DNA of 64,000 bases. Source: Eudromia elegans. Its lineage: Eukaryota > Chordata > Aves > Tinamiformes > Tinamidae. A program made the position numbers and the translations under genes. The stretch covers positions 3,279,582 through 3,343,581 of the forward strand of contig PTEX01000003.1 in the NCBI GenBank assembly GCA_003342815.1, in the 5' to 3' direction. The notes under the pieces were generated by a model, which was not told the origin of the DNA, did no database searches, and saw only the letters and a program-made list of their open reading frames with translations. How positions within the stretch are numbered: position 1 is the first letter of the stretch; every line of letters begins with the position of its first letter. Shown here piece after piece: positions 1 to 9,894 of this stretch.

Positions 1-1038
1 GTTAGTATGTGCACATGCATGGATGTGCTTGTGCACGCATGCACATAGACAAAGGCTAGCTACAAAAACACAAGCACACGCTTTGTGTGCGGTGTACTTA
101 GGACTAGCGATTTTTACTCCAACAAAAGCCTTTCAAATTCAGAACTGCCCAAGAATCATAATAATTATCCAGTGTAATGGAAAAATGTGCCACATTGCTT
201 CTGCTGGCAGATCTCATCATTGATATTAAACATTTACAGCTCATCACGCTTGCTATCAAAGACCTACAGGCTTTGTATAAATTAAATGTTTCTTTTGTAG
301 AATCCTTAATGTGACTGGACTCTACACTGAAATTAAAGTGTGAACAAGAATTTTTATATATATATACACACACATATATACACACACACATATTCTTGTT
401 ATATATCTCCCTACGACTGACACACAGTTTGAATGTTAACATATCCAAATATTTATGACTGATGAAGTTAGAAGCAAGATTACACCACTACATATTTCAG
501 TTCCATTGCGCCAGACAGAAGTTTTTCTTAAGCCTCTGAAATAGTGTTAAGTTTAAAAGTTTAATAGCATAAATTTAAAAAATAAACAAATGCCCTTGTA
601 AACCCTTGCTTGTACGTTGCCCTCCAAGAACTGTAAAGCACTTCAATAACAGTAACTCATCTTTTGAAAATACTCCAGCATCCAGTGGTGCTGCACAAAA
701 CTCTCAAACAACCAGAACTGCTTCTTGGCAGGTAACAGTTGGAAGCATTTAGGATGCTACATCGCTCTTAAAATCCATTTGTAGTCTAGTCATAGGAAAA
801 TTCTGATAGAAAATGCATATTAACCTAGTTTTACACCTGCAAGAATACCATTATAGCTAATAAAGAATCAGAAATGTGCATCAAGGAAAATATTAGACAC
901 ATCACCTACTAACGAAATAAGAGGGAACACAACTATGCATGCCAGCTGCTTCTGATGTCTTAAACAGAAACAACTTCTTACAAGCCTGTATTCTTTTCAA
1001 CCCCTCAGTATTAGAAATACATTTATCACGTCTCTTAC
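1..1038 (-). other. VPS13B: VPS13B intron 3 (partial)
   Basis: This is the 5' part of the intron after the 1039-1182 exon (the third intron if a non-coding first exon is counted). It begins with the GTAAGAG donor and leaves the window at the left. It is AT-rich and holds a mixed TA/CA simple repeat at 354-392. The first 60 bases alternate GTGCACATGCATG-like purine and pyrimidine. I see no further exon. Confidence 0.85.
354..392. repeat. (TA)n(CA)n microsatellite
   Basis: TATATA followed by two CA runs, separated by TATATA, about 39 bases in a VPS13B intron. Confidence 0.85.
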
Positions 1039-1182
1039 CTGAGCTCCATCTTTTAATTTCAAGATGCACTCCATTGTATTGATAGTGATGACCACTGGTT
1101 CTGATCCTAATTTTGTCCATGGCACATGAATTCGAAGCTCATGAATATGACCACTTAAAAAAGTAAATGGTAGCTTCAGTTC
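1039..1182 (-). CDS. VPS13B: VPS13B coding exon 2 (residues 50-97)
   Basis: Second coding exon of VPS13B. It encodes 48 codons from ELKLPFTFLSGHIHELRIHV to LKLKDGAQ and completes much of the N-terminal chorein domain, the entry end of the lipid channel (HIHELRIHVPWTKLGSEPVVITI is the typical beta-rich segment). Seen: a T-rich tract ending AAAG precedes GAACTGAAG at 1182, and the donor CAG|GTAAGAG lies at 1039/1038. The length is 144 bases, phase 0 at both ends, so it joins in frame to the 7325-7471 exon. The human protein as I remember it reads DGIQ where this has DGAQ, a minor change. The next exon (human sequence beginning DDHES) is not found between 1 and 1038 and must lie left of the window. 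Confidence 0.96.
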
Positions 1183-3756
1183 CTTTAAAAAAAAAAAAAT
1201 CACTAATTAACTGCTGAATCATATCAAAGATCAAAAAGATATATTCATTTAAAAAACTAGCATAAAATAGAAAAAAGATCCTTTTCCCTACTCAAATCAG
1301 CAGCATGCTATAGGGCTGGGCCAGCAGCTACATAATTGCTTGCACACACATTACAAACAGTCTGTTCAAAAGAAATATCTGAATTAAAAAATTACAGGTG
1401 TAGTAAAGTTTAACACAACCTCTCATGTGATGCTACTGCAAAATATGCCACCACTGAAAAAACAAGTAGAAATTCACTACTAGAAATAAATAGTTCAGCT
1501 GACACACAACCTGCATTATTCTGAAGAGTATGCACTTGGAACATAATAGAGACATTTTATCATAAAAATATTTTAGTACTTATATGTTGTTAGAGTTCAA
1601 TATTCTTAAGGCTGGCCACAAGGAGAAATGAATGGTCCTCACAGAAGTTTATGAGTTTGTGGAACTTAGACAATAAAGAGCTTTAGTAAAGAAAAACATG
1701 AATCTAACAAAATATATATATTATTTTTCAGCTTTGTTTTACATAAATATACTTATATAGTTTGTAATTTTTTTTTAAACAGTGTTAAACAGTGTCAGAG
1801 GTTACAGGAACAAGCCATACAGAATAGTAACTGAAAAGACAGAATGGCTTAACAAATCCAAGTTACTCTATAAAGCAAAGATTTATCTGGTACTTTTTGA
1901 CTTAAAAACAAGAATTTCTGTACATGTTTTATATACAGTAAATCTGTTGAACACCACTATGTAAAAAACTTTCCATTTTCAATACAACTTATTCTAACAA
2001 TTGAAAACAAAAATAACTACAGAAATTATTGTGATTAAATTATAAATAAACAAACAAACAAACAAACTGAGGTTGCTAAGCCACTAAGCCAGGCATTCCA
2101 CGTTAGGATTGTGCCTGGCCACACGGACCCCCGCATGCAGCTCTGGGCACTCCACATCTCCATCCATGCACGATCCAAAGCGCCGCTATCTCACACAGCC
2201 CCAGCCTTTCCCAGGGGGCAGGGCTTTAAAGCTTATCTGAGAGGATGGCCACTCGCAGCCCCAGCACTACAAACAGCAGGTTCAAAACACTGACATTAAG
2301 CAACTAATGTCAAGCATAGGAACAACATTAGGTAATTTGGCAGAACTGAATGAGCTCTCCCTACTATGCATTCTCATGGTGAGGCTTCAGTGATGACACA
2401 CGTCCTTATTGTTCAGCTGGTCTCTCAGCCTGACATTTTTGGCCGCACAGCCTTCCAGTTTCAATAGCAAGAAATGATGGTCATTGCCACCTGAAGTGCC
2501 TCAGAACATGGTGTTTAGGTCTGTCTCTTAAAAGCTGGTAACTCTTAAGACTGTCAGGTTGAAAGGAAAAGTGGATCTAAATCTCCCATATGCCAGGTCA
2601 GAGCTTTGGTCATTAGGTTTACATGGCTAAAACTGCTCATGGGTTTTGGTAAAGTCAGGAACTAAAGTTGTGTTCAAAACTTCAAAATGCTCCTGGCAAT
2701 CTGAAAAGAGACTTCAGCACCTTTGCACCTCAGCTCAGTTTAGACACCTACAAGCTCTAAGTACTTAAAGGAATGAGTCACAGACAAACAGAGAAGCCTA
2801 TGCTGCTGTCAGGCAAAGCAAGTAAGTTGCTAGGGAATTTCGGAGAGAGACATTTAGAAGAAGATCCAGATTAATCTAAACACCTTAAATTAAACCATGG
2901 AAAACCAACCACAACGCAGTTTAAATGGAGATGCTGCTACACTGATGATACAATCAGTGACAAAGTATCCTATATTCAGCACCCTCAGAGGGGAGCAAGA
3001 AAATAAACGATCAAAAAACAAAATACAATGCAAAAATACACTGCAACCTAGAGACAAAGCTTTTGCATATCAATACAACAAGCTAATATTAGTAAAAATT
3101 TACAGTAATAGAAGTGAACTTCTCAGATATAAAATTTTAATGTCAACTATCAATACTGCAATGTCTGTTTAGATCCAGACTTGTTTGCACATGTGGAATT
3201 TACACATTTCCTTCAATAAGTATTCTAAATAGATCTGTTTTTCATTATTTGGTAGACGAATTGAACATAGGTTCTCAGTTTTGTCTAGCTACCTATAAAA
3301 GCTGAAAAAAATAAGAACTCTTTTGTAATGAGGTTATACAGACAAGCACATAGATACAGAATATTTTTAGAAAATACAATTCTTTTGTTCCAAAGGAATT
3401 TTGATACATTTACTGACATCATCCCAATTGCACAAAAAAAAAAGTTTCTTTACAGCATTGCAAAGCAGTCTGTTATGCTACTTCAGCAGACAATATAAAA
3501 CAAATGTGTGTGCCAAATTTAGAAACTTGCTTACAATACATGTTAAAAACTACTTTTATTCATTTTCTCTTCACCTTGTGTGAGATCTTTCTTTTTATTA
3601 AGTATCATGTTAAATATTGACTACAGTTTTTCCACCTATAACAGATAGGTGGAACAGACATTTTCAAAACACCAAAAAAATTTTTCAAAAGTTATGATAT
3701 GGCATAAAGCTTAGAATGTATGGATATATCTAGGTCTTAATTGCAGTTACTTTCTT

Positions 3757-4066
3757 CATAGAATCATTACAGTTGGAAAAGACCTTCAAGATCACCAAGT
3801 TCAACCATAAACCCTTCAGCATCGAGCCTACTATACCATGTCCCTTCTTGTAGTGAGGAGCCTGAAACCCAACACTGTATTCAAAGTGCAGTCTCACCAA
3901 CTCTTGAGTAGAGGTGGACAAACACTCCCCTGGTCCTGCTGGCTACACTGTTCCTGATACAAGCCAGGAGGCGGCTGGCTGCCTTGGACCACACTGTTAG
4001 CTCTTGTTGACCACATTGACCAACATCCTCTCATCCTTTCCTGCCACACAGCATGCTCTCTTTGAT
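3757..4066 (-). mobile_element. CR1 LINE fragment, 3' end, reverse orientation
   Basis: The plus strand begins CATAGAATCATTACAGTTGG and continues with AAGACCTTCAAGATCACC, the reverse complement of the CR1 3' end. Further right, CCTGCTGGCTACACTGTTCC and CCAGGAGGCGGCTGGCTGCC match the CR1 3' coding/UTR body. It is 5'-truncated and internally decayed. Confidence 0.8.
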
Positions 4067-6039
4067 TATATCTGCATTATCAATATCTGTACTATACAAA
4101 AAAAAGAGCTAAAGTTTAACAGAGAATGAACAAAGGAGTTAGTAGATCTGCTTTCTTGTTTTCACTTTTGTGGCTGTGCTGCCCAGCAAAGCATACGGGA
4201 AGTATAAACTCAAGCACAGGAGTCCACAATACCAGATGACTCAGTAATATTTAGATCAAATTATCATTTGTCTGTTATCAGAGACTCCTTGTTTCTCCTT
4301 CTGAGTTAGCTAGCTCCTTTACCCTAATATCACACTGACCTTACATGAAAGTTATCAAAAGTGTTTAGAATGTTTTTTGATTTTTTTTATATAAAAGTTT
4401 AATATAAAGTTTAAACACACTTTGTCTTGGCACACGGTCTCAATTATTTTGCCTAGAAAGAAAATTTCAAGGAACGTTTACTCTTTTACTTGGATCATAC
4501 AGGATAGAAGAGATGAGTATCAAAAAACCCATTCAGATATTTTACTTATATTGGATTCATTCTTCAAGTAAAAATAATTATCATAGAGTTAACTGAATAT
4601 TCAAAAAGTGATATAACTGTTTCCAAACCACATTGTATCTAGATGCAAAGCTACATTGTATCTGGAATGTTAAGTCCACATGTAAACCAGTGTTCAGCTT
4701 TCACTTACAGAACTAGTATTGTCAAAAGAAAGGGGTAGGGAGAAGAGTTATTACAGTAGTATTATGTACTGCCATTAAACTAAACTTAGAGTATATATGA
4801 AAATGTGAAATATTTTCAGGTACTCAGTATTCTCTCTTTTGGTATGTAAATATTCTAAGTCAGCTACTGGTTTCAGAAGGTACTGTTTTTAAGTTGCCAT
4901 CAGATTAAATGTTTGTACAGATTTTCAATACATTCCCAAAAAAAAAAAAAAAAGTGTTCAGGAAGACAGACAACATTTGGTCCCCTTTTCCTGACTATGC
5001 TCTGAAATTCAGGATGATGGCCTGACAAGGGGAACCCCAACATTAGCCGAAGAACAAAAGAAGTCAGGGCAGAAAACACTCATTTCTTCCCAGATCTGAT
5101 GTTTGTCCAGGTAGTTTGTCAGCTGTGTTAATGCTCCCAAGCAGTCATGTACAGTTCAATGGAAGGATGAAATCCTACAAAAAAATACTCAAGGCTCCAG
5201 ATAGACTTGGAATCAAATGCACATTGCCCTTAACTTCACTAACTCACATAATTATGGCAGCATTCATACCAGCTAGAGAGCAGGAATTAGGCTGGGAATA
5301 ACAGCACAGGATAGAAGGAACTTTAGAAGCAAAGAGAATTGCAGGGAAGGTGACTAACTCGGGTTTCCCACCTCTATGGATGCAGGATACCCAAAATAAA
5401 TTAATGTTTATCACTAACTTCTATAGAGTTTTACAGAGTTTTAAGTGAGTTCCCTGCCAGCTGCAAAGGCTGTGGGTTGTGACATTACCAAGTACAATAC
5501 ATTGAAAATAAGTCTGATTGGGCAAGCATAAAGCAGCATCACTTCTGCAAATGATACCCTTAGAACACTTTGAGCCACAGTAGGTTCCCAAGCACAAGAG
5601 GAGTCAAATCCAGGCCACTCCTTTCCACAAAACATGTCAGCAAACAATATTCAAAAAATAAATTATTGAATATGTAGTAAATGCAAAGTTTAGTTCAATC
5701 TCATTCAAGTCAGAGTTGAAACAAAATGTGTTTCACTTCACATTAGCAACAGATTGCACTGGAATCGCTACGTCTCCAGCTACTAGACAAGCAGGTGAAA
5801 AGTAGGCTGGGGGCAAGCTAGCAACAAAGTGTGACTTCTTCAAAAGGCAGCTGTAAAGATTACAGAGGAAAATTCTTAGGAGGGCCTGGCAAGACAGCAT
5901 GCCTGATAAGCCCAGCTCCAAGTCCTCGTTTGTTATCAGGCAAACTTGCTCCCCAGAAGGGTACCGCATCACCACATCAGTTCACCCAAAGAGGAGGTTT
6001 TCATAACCAAGGCCTGAGGAGACTCAAGGGGACAAAAAT

Positions 6040-6142
6040 CACAGCTGACCTGACCTAATGCTGGCAACAGCTTTGCTCTCAGTAAGCAGTCAGACTAGAT
6101 GACCTCCAGAACTCTCTTCCCATCAACATTTCTTTGGTTCTA
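6040..6142 (+). mobile_element. Short CR1-like 3' tail, forward orientation
   Basis: GTCAGACTAGATGACCTCCA followed by decayed TCTCTTCCCATCAACATTTC resembles the CR1 3' end (GACTAGATGACC ... CCCTTCCAACC). Only about 100 bases are recognisable, so the left limit is approximate. Confidence 0.6.
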
Positions 6143-7186
6143 GGACACATGCATAAAAGGAATTTTGAGGATTCACATGTGGAACGTGTCCAACTATAAT
6201 CATCCACATTGGCTATATAAATAAACTGCACCAAGAGACTGAGTAACTAAAAGGCAGTCACCTTGAAAGAAAATACAGAAGCCATCAAACACCTGGAAGA
6301 GGAACCGAGTTCTTTCTCTTTCAAAGAAAGTGAATGGGGGTGTCTTGAAAGACTGGCTACTATTCTAGGACTGGATTGGATACTCTTAATCCACCACACA
6401 CATTTCCTTCCCTTTTTAAAGGTCCCTCCCAATAGAGACTGCAGCCTTCACAGTCTACTCCAGAACCTCATCAGCTCATAAAAAAGTTTTCCTAAATGTA
6501 AACATCTCTGTGTGCAGTTTAATCCATTCTTTCTTGTCCAACTTATACAAGGCATGCAGACTTGCTTTCTCATCCTATTTCATCCATCCTATTGCATTTC
6601 TCTCAGATACTTCTCCTGGACTACATCATGACTCTTGCTAATCCTTGCTGCACCGGATGTGTTACAGGGCAGTTTTATCTGTCTCACACACACAGCTCCT
6701 TAAAGTTGTCTGTACAGATAAGATAGAAGAAAACAGTCCTCCAAGCTGAGTCTTAACTTGTGCACATAAACCATGGGCTCCAAAATTCCACATGAAATGT
6801 CCTGTTTTATCAGCCTTTTCTTTTCAAGGTTAAGTCTTATATTCTCTGAACTAATTCACACAAACTAGCTGATAAAACTGTCCCTCAGTTACTTATGTTT
6901 ACATACAACTGGAATAATAAAAATCAGAGTTATGAAATACTACCTAGAATAATTTAGTATGCTTAATTTAAAAGAGGTCCTTCTTTTGTTAGCTACATTT
7001 AAAATTAGTTACTATAGATAACTGAAAAAATAAAACTTGGAAGGTAATCTGGTTAAACATTAAATGTAAAACAATATTGAATGAAAGAGGAAACTTGTCT
7101 ATAGAAAAGCTTTCTTTTTCACATCCTGTAACTTGCAGAATTCGATAAATAGTATGGAATTAAAACAAGCCTAAGTAAACCAGGAG

Positions 7187-7207
7187 AAAAAAAAAAAAAA
7201 AAAAAAA
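7187..7207. repeat. Poly(A) run of 21
   Basis: An uninterrupted run of 21 A in intron 2, about 120 bases from the coding-exon donor. No recognisable element body lies beside it. Confidence 0.9.
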
Positions 7208-7324
7208 CCCTACCTAATAAGAAACATAGTGAGTACTGAATGTTTCCGTGCAGACTAATATAAATTATTTAGTCAACATCTTTTAAATCTAACACATACA
7301 TCACTAACTGTCATCATAACATAC

Positions 7325-7471
7325 CTGTTCAAGTACATCCAATTTTAACTCAAGTTTACTAAGAACAACATCTCCTCCCCAGAGGGATAACTGTAGATCT
7401 GAAGGCTTTAAGTTCTTTATGTAGCGATTCACATAGCTCATCAAAATAGGAGTTACATAGGACTCCAGCAT
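7325..7471 (-). CDS. VPS13B: VPS13B coding exon 1 (start codon, residues 1-49)
   Basis: First coding exon of VPS13B (COH1), a very large Golgi-associated protein of the VPS13/chorein family, which forms a hydrophobic groove that moves lipids between membranes. Loss of the human gene causes Cohen syndrome. Seen: 49 codons begin at the ATG at 7471-7469 (MLESYVTPILMSYVNRY...) and contain the conserved N-terminal chorein signature around residues 20-49, including LSLWGGDVVLSKLELK. The peptide matches the human N-terminus as I remember it. The donor is GAACAG|GTATGT, with the last exonic base at 7325, in phase 0. The ATG has A at -3. A longer frame upstream has only a TTG, not an ATG, so M at 7471 is the start. 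The chorein domain continues in the exon at 1039-1182. Certain as to family and gene. Confidence 0.97.
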
Positions 7472-7502
7472 TCTGGAAGATCTCTGTATTGCAGGCAAAG
7501 CA
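7472..7502 (-). other. VPS13B: VPS13B 5'UTR part of the first coding exon
   Basis: Thirty-one untranslated bases lie between the splice acceptor and the VPS13B start codon. On the minus strand a long pyrimidine tract (7507 to about 7537) ends in CCCCTAG, and the exon starts TGCTTTGCC. No ATG lies in this segment, so the first AUG after the splice is the chorein-domain start. The acceptor implies at least one upstream non-coding exon, most likely in the CpG island on the right. Confidence 0.85.
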
Positions 7503-8107
7503 CTAGGGGAAAAATAAAAAAAGAAAAAGAAAAAGTGAGCTATTACTTACAACCTGTCAGCTTGACACTCCAATAAAGCAACAGTCAGACTGCCTGGCAA
7601 TATGAAGAGATGTAATTCAAATTCTGCTTTCTAAAGAGAGTATGTATACAGACGCATATAGGTAGCTATATTTAAAGCCTACACATATTTCAAGATGAAA
7701 ACACATCCACCTGCACGCGCGAATTCCCAGCTTGTGCACATCACTGGAGCCAGTACCTGGCACGTTCAGGACTGAGAGATGAGAAGGAAAAACCAAGCAG
7801 AGGAGCCCGAGGCGGCACAGCCCCCCACGCACCCCGACCAGCCGTGGCTGAGGGATCCTCACAGCAACGCCCACACGGACCCTGCTGCTCTGGCCGGCAC
7901 GGGCCGCACTGACCCCCCTCGGGAGCCACGCCAGGGCTCTCACCGCCGCGCAGGACACGTCCACCGCAACGGCCGCTCCGCGGGACGCTCCACGGCTTCG
8001 AAGGGAACCCCGACCCGCCGAACGCCAATGCCACCCCTGCCGAACGCCAACGCCACCCCTGCTGTCCCCGCCGTCCCCCGGCATCCCCTTCCCGGGACGC
8101 CCCTCAC

Positions 8108-8240
8108 CGCGCGGTGGAGCGCAGCAGCCGCGCGCGGGCAGCCCCTCTGCTCCGCTCCGGCTGCGCCGCACTGCCAGTTCCGGGTTCCGCGGCGCGCGTG
8201 CTCGCGTCAAACACTCCGAGCGCGCCAGGCGGAACAGTTT
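8108..8240 (-). other. VPS13B: Probable non-coding first exon of VPS13B (right end approximate)
   Basis: The coding exon at 7325-7502 has a clear 3' acceptor, so a spliced leader must come from the right. The best minus-strand donor is GCG|GTGAGG, with the last exonic base at 8108, giving a 605-base first intron. A second possible donor is GCG|GTGAGAG with its exon end at 7944. The transcription start is not visible. It is placed near 8,150-8,260 because ETS-type CCGGAA (minus strand, 8178-8183) and GC boxes lie there. Exon 1 is inferred, and its ends need transcript data. Confidence 0.5.
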
Positions 8241-8479
8241 AGCGAGAGCACCGAGGCGGGGCCGGATGTCGGGCTTGAAGCCGGCAGTGCCCACGTGCTC
8301 TGCCAGATGAGGGCGGGCGGGAAAGGGCTGGGCGGGGAGGGGGCGGGGCCGCCGCCTGCGGGCCCGCTGAGTGGGCGGGGCTCTGGCGGCCGTCAGGGAA
8401 GAGGGCGGAGCCGCAAAGGCCGTTGGGGGTGGGGTGGGGCTGCTGTTGGAGAAGGGGGAAGCGGGAGGCTGCGGGCAGT

Positions 8480-8509
8480 GGGACGGGACGGGACGGGACG
8501 GGACGGGAC
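8480..8509 (+). repeat. GGGAC pentamer tandem repeat, 6 copies
   Basis: Six perfect copies of GGGAC stand in the right half of the VPS13B CpG island, followed by a purine-rich GAAGAGAAGAG tract. Runs of three Gs every five bases could fold as a G-quadruplex on the plus strand. Copy number is probably variable between individuals. Confidence 0.9.
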
Positions 8510-8640
8510 AGAAGAGAAGAGAAGCGAAGCGTCGGGGAGTGCCGGGGGAAGGGACGCGGAGACAGCAAAGCCCTCCCTGTGAGGCAGTTGCTGCCGTTGG
8601 CTCACGCGCGGGGGTAGAGCGAGGCTTTCTGCCGCCTGGA

Positions 8641-9290
8641 TGTAACTTCCCGAAGTGAAAAAAGAAAGGAGGAAGGCTGCTTTGCTCGGGGAGGGATTTT
8701 GGACCTAATAAAATGAACCTCTGGGTCACTTCAATGCTCTCGGCTGCGTGGTGTCACCCAAACCGAGTCTGGTATTTGAGCCTTTGTGTTGCTGAGTGAG
8801 CACAACGAGTGAACATTGGGGTGAATCTCTTGTGTTTTGGCCAACCTGTTGTTCCCCACGTACTAGTAAAGAAACACAGTTAGCCTTTGGCTTTTGAGTG
8901 GAATGCTGCTTATGTCCACAGTTTCCAAGGTGAGAAGAGAGTTGATTGGAAGGCCCTCTCTGACTTCTTGCGAGCGCACAACCCTTCTCCATACATTAGT
9001 CATGAAGAAATCGCTCTCCCCAACTTCTCTTAAGGGCCTGATGTCTTGAGGGGTTCTTTCCCAATGCCTTGGACCTGCATTTTGAAGTGCATAAATTAAT
9101 GGGTTCCTTAAGGTTTGGCATGTGGATGATCTGGAGCAGAGGAACATGGGCCTATGTGTTTTTGGAGTAAAGTGCAATAGGCAGCGCCTGTGGGCATCGC
9201 TTTGAAATAGATAATGAATAACCTCTTACAAAGGCCTCTTGATTTGATTAGTTTTTAAGGTCTGTGAGGAGCCTGTTGGGTTTTCTCTGC
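8641..9290. other. Upstream flank of the VPS13B island, no gene seen
   Basis: GC content falls sharply here. The only signal is AATAAA at 8707-8712 on the plus strand, just outside the island. It could end a short divergent transcript. No coding exon is recognisable. Confidence 0.5.
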
Positions 9291-9294
9291 TCGT

Positions 9295-9500
9295 GGCAGC
9301 CGCGGTCCTGTGTGCGATCTGTGCGGAGTGGTTCTGCGGCTGGACGCCGTGCGTGGCGCGTTGGGGGGCTCCACGTGACGCGGGGCCTGCACCGCGACGT
9401 CCCGGGTGGCGCGCAGACCACGGCGGCACGCCGTCGTGTGAACCCCGGCAGGGCCGGCGGAGGCTGCAGGGCACGCTGCGTTAGCTCTGCCTTCTGCCTC
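9295..9500. promoter_or_regulatory. Small CpG-rich island
   Basis: About 200 bases are very rich in CpG, with GCGCG-type runs and a CACGTG at 9371-9376. It stands alone in average-GC DNA about 0.7 kb right of the VPS13B island. It could be an alternative promoter, an enhancer or a methylation-free remnant. Open frames across it are short and unrecognised. Confidence 0.5.
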
Positions 9501-9862
9501 CGGCATTCCAGGGTTAATCATGAATCCGCTGTGTTTCCAGATGAACCATCACCTCACTAGCAATGCCACATCCACGCATGAGTCAAAGCCCATACGTGTG
9601 TAATCACTTCCCAACAGCTGAGGCAGCTTGGACTGCTTTTATCCTTGCCATGAAGGTCACCATTTCCACAGCTCAGACGGTGCCGGACTGATCCTGAGCA
9701 GTTTGAATGCACCCACTGTGGGACGTTGCTCTGTTGCTGAGAGACAGCAGCAGAGAAGTAAGGGGCAGAAGCATTTTAACAGTGATTGCTAATTTAAGGA
9801 CGTGCTTCTAACTTGCAATTTTTCTCGTGTTAAATTTCCTGGTGAGGTTCCTGTTCATCGGC

Positions 9863-9894
9863 ACCACACACACACACATACAGACATATATATT
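9863..9894. repeat. (CA)n/(TA)n microsatellite
   Basis: A CACACACA run followed by ATACAGACATATATAT. Confidence 0.8.

Larger units (their letters stand above)
1183..7324 (-). other. VPS13B: VPS13B intron 2
   Basis: A 6,142-base intron between the two coding exons, with a GTATGT donor at its right end and a T-rich tract plus AAAG acceptor at its left end. It is AT-rich and non-coding. It holds CR1 fragments at 3757-4066 and about 6040-6142, and A-rich runs at 4938-4953 and 7187-7207. An antisense open frame at 2897-3172 has no recognisable product. I see no other exon or RNA gene. Confidence 0.85.
7790..8640 (-). promoter_or_regulatory. VPS13B: CpG-island promoter of VPS13B
   Basis: A dense CpG island of about 850 bases spans the expected VPS13B start. 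Visible elements are a CCGGAA ETS core on the minus strand (8178-8183), a CACGTG E-box (8292-8297), and GC boxes at 8331-8340, 8341-8350 and 8371-8380. No TATA box is obvious, as expected of a broadly expressed housekeeping promoter. The island extends well to the right of the presumed start, so divergent transcription is possible. Long open frames across it on both strands reflect GC content, not genes. Confidence 0.8.

Noticed and set aside
2897-3172. 91-codon frame antisense in VPS13B intron 2
   Set aside because: No promoter, splice or family evidence.
7617-8729. A 370-codon minus-strand open frame and a 267-codon plus-strand frame (7779-8582) across the VPS13B island
   Set aside because: They overlap each other on opposite strands in a CpG island. 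Composition is arginine/proline/alanine-rich with no domain, as expected of stop-poor GC-rich DNA.
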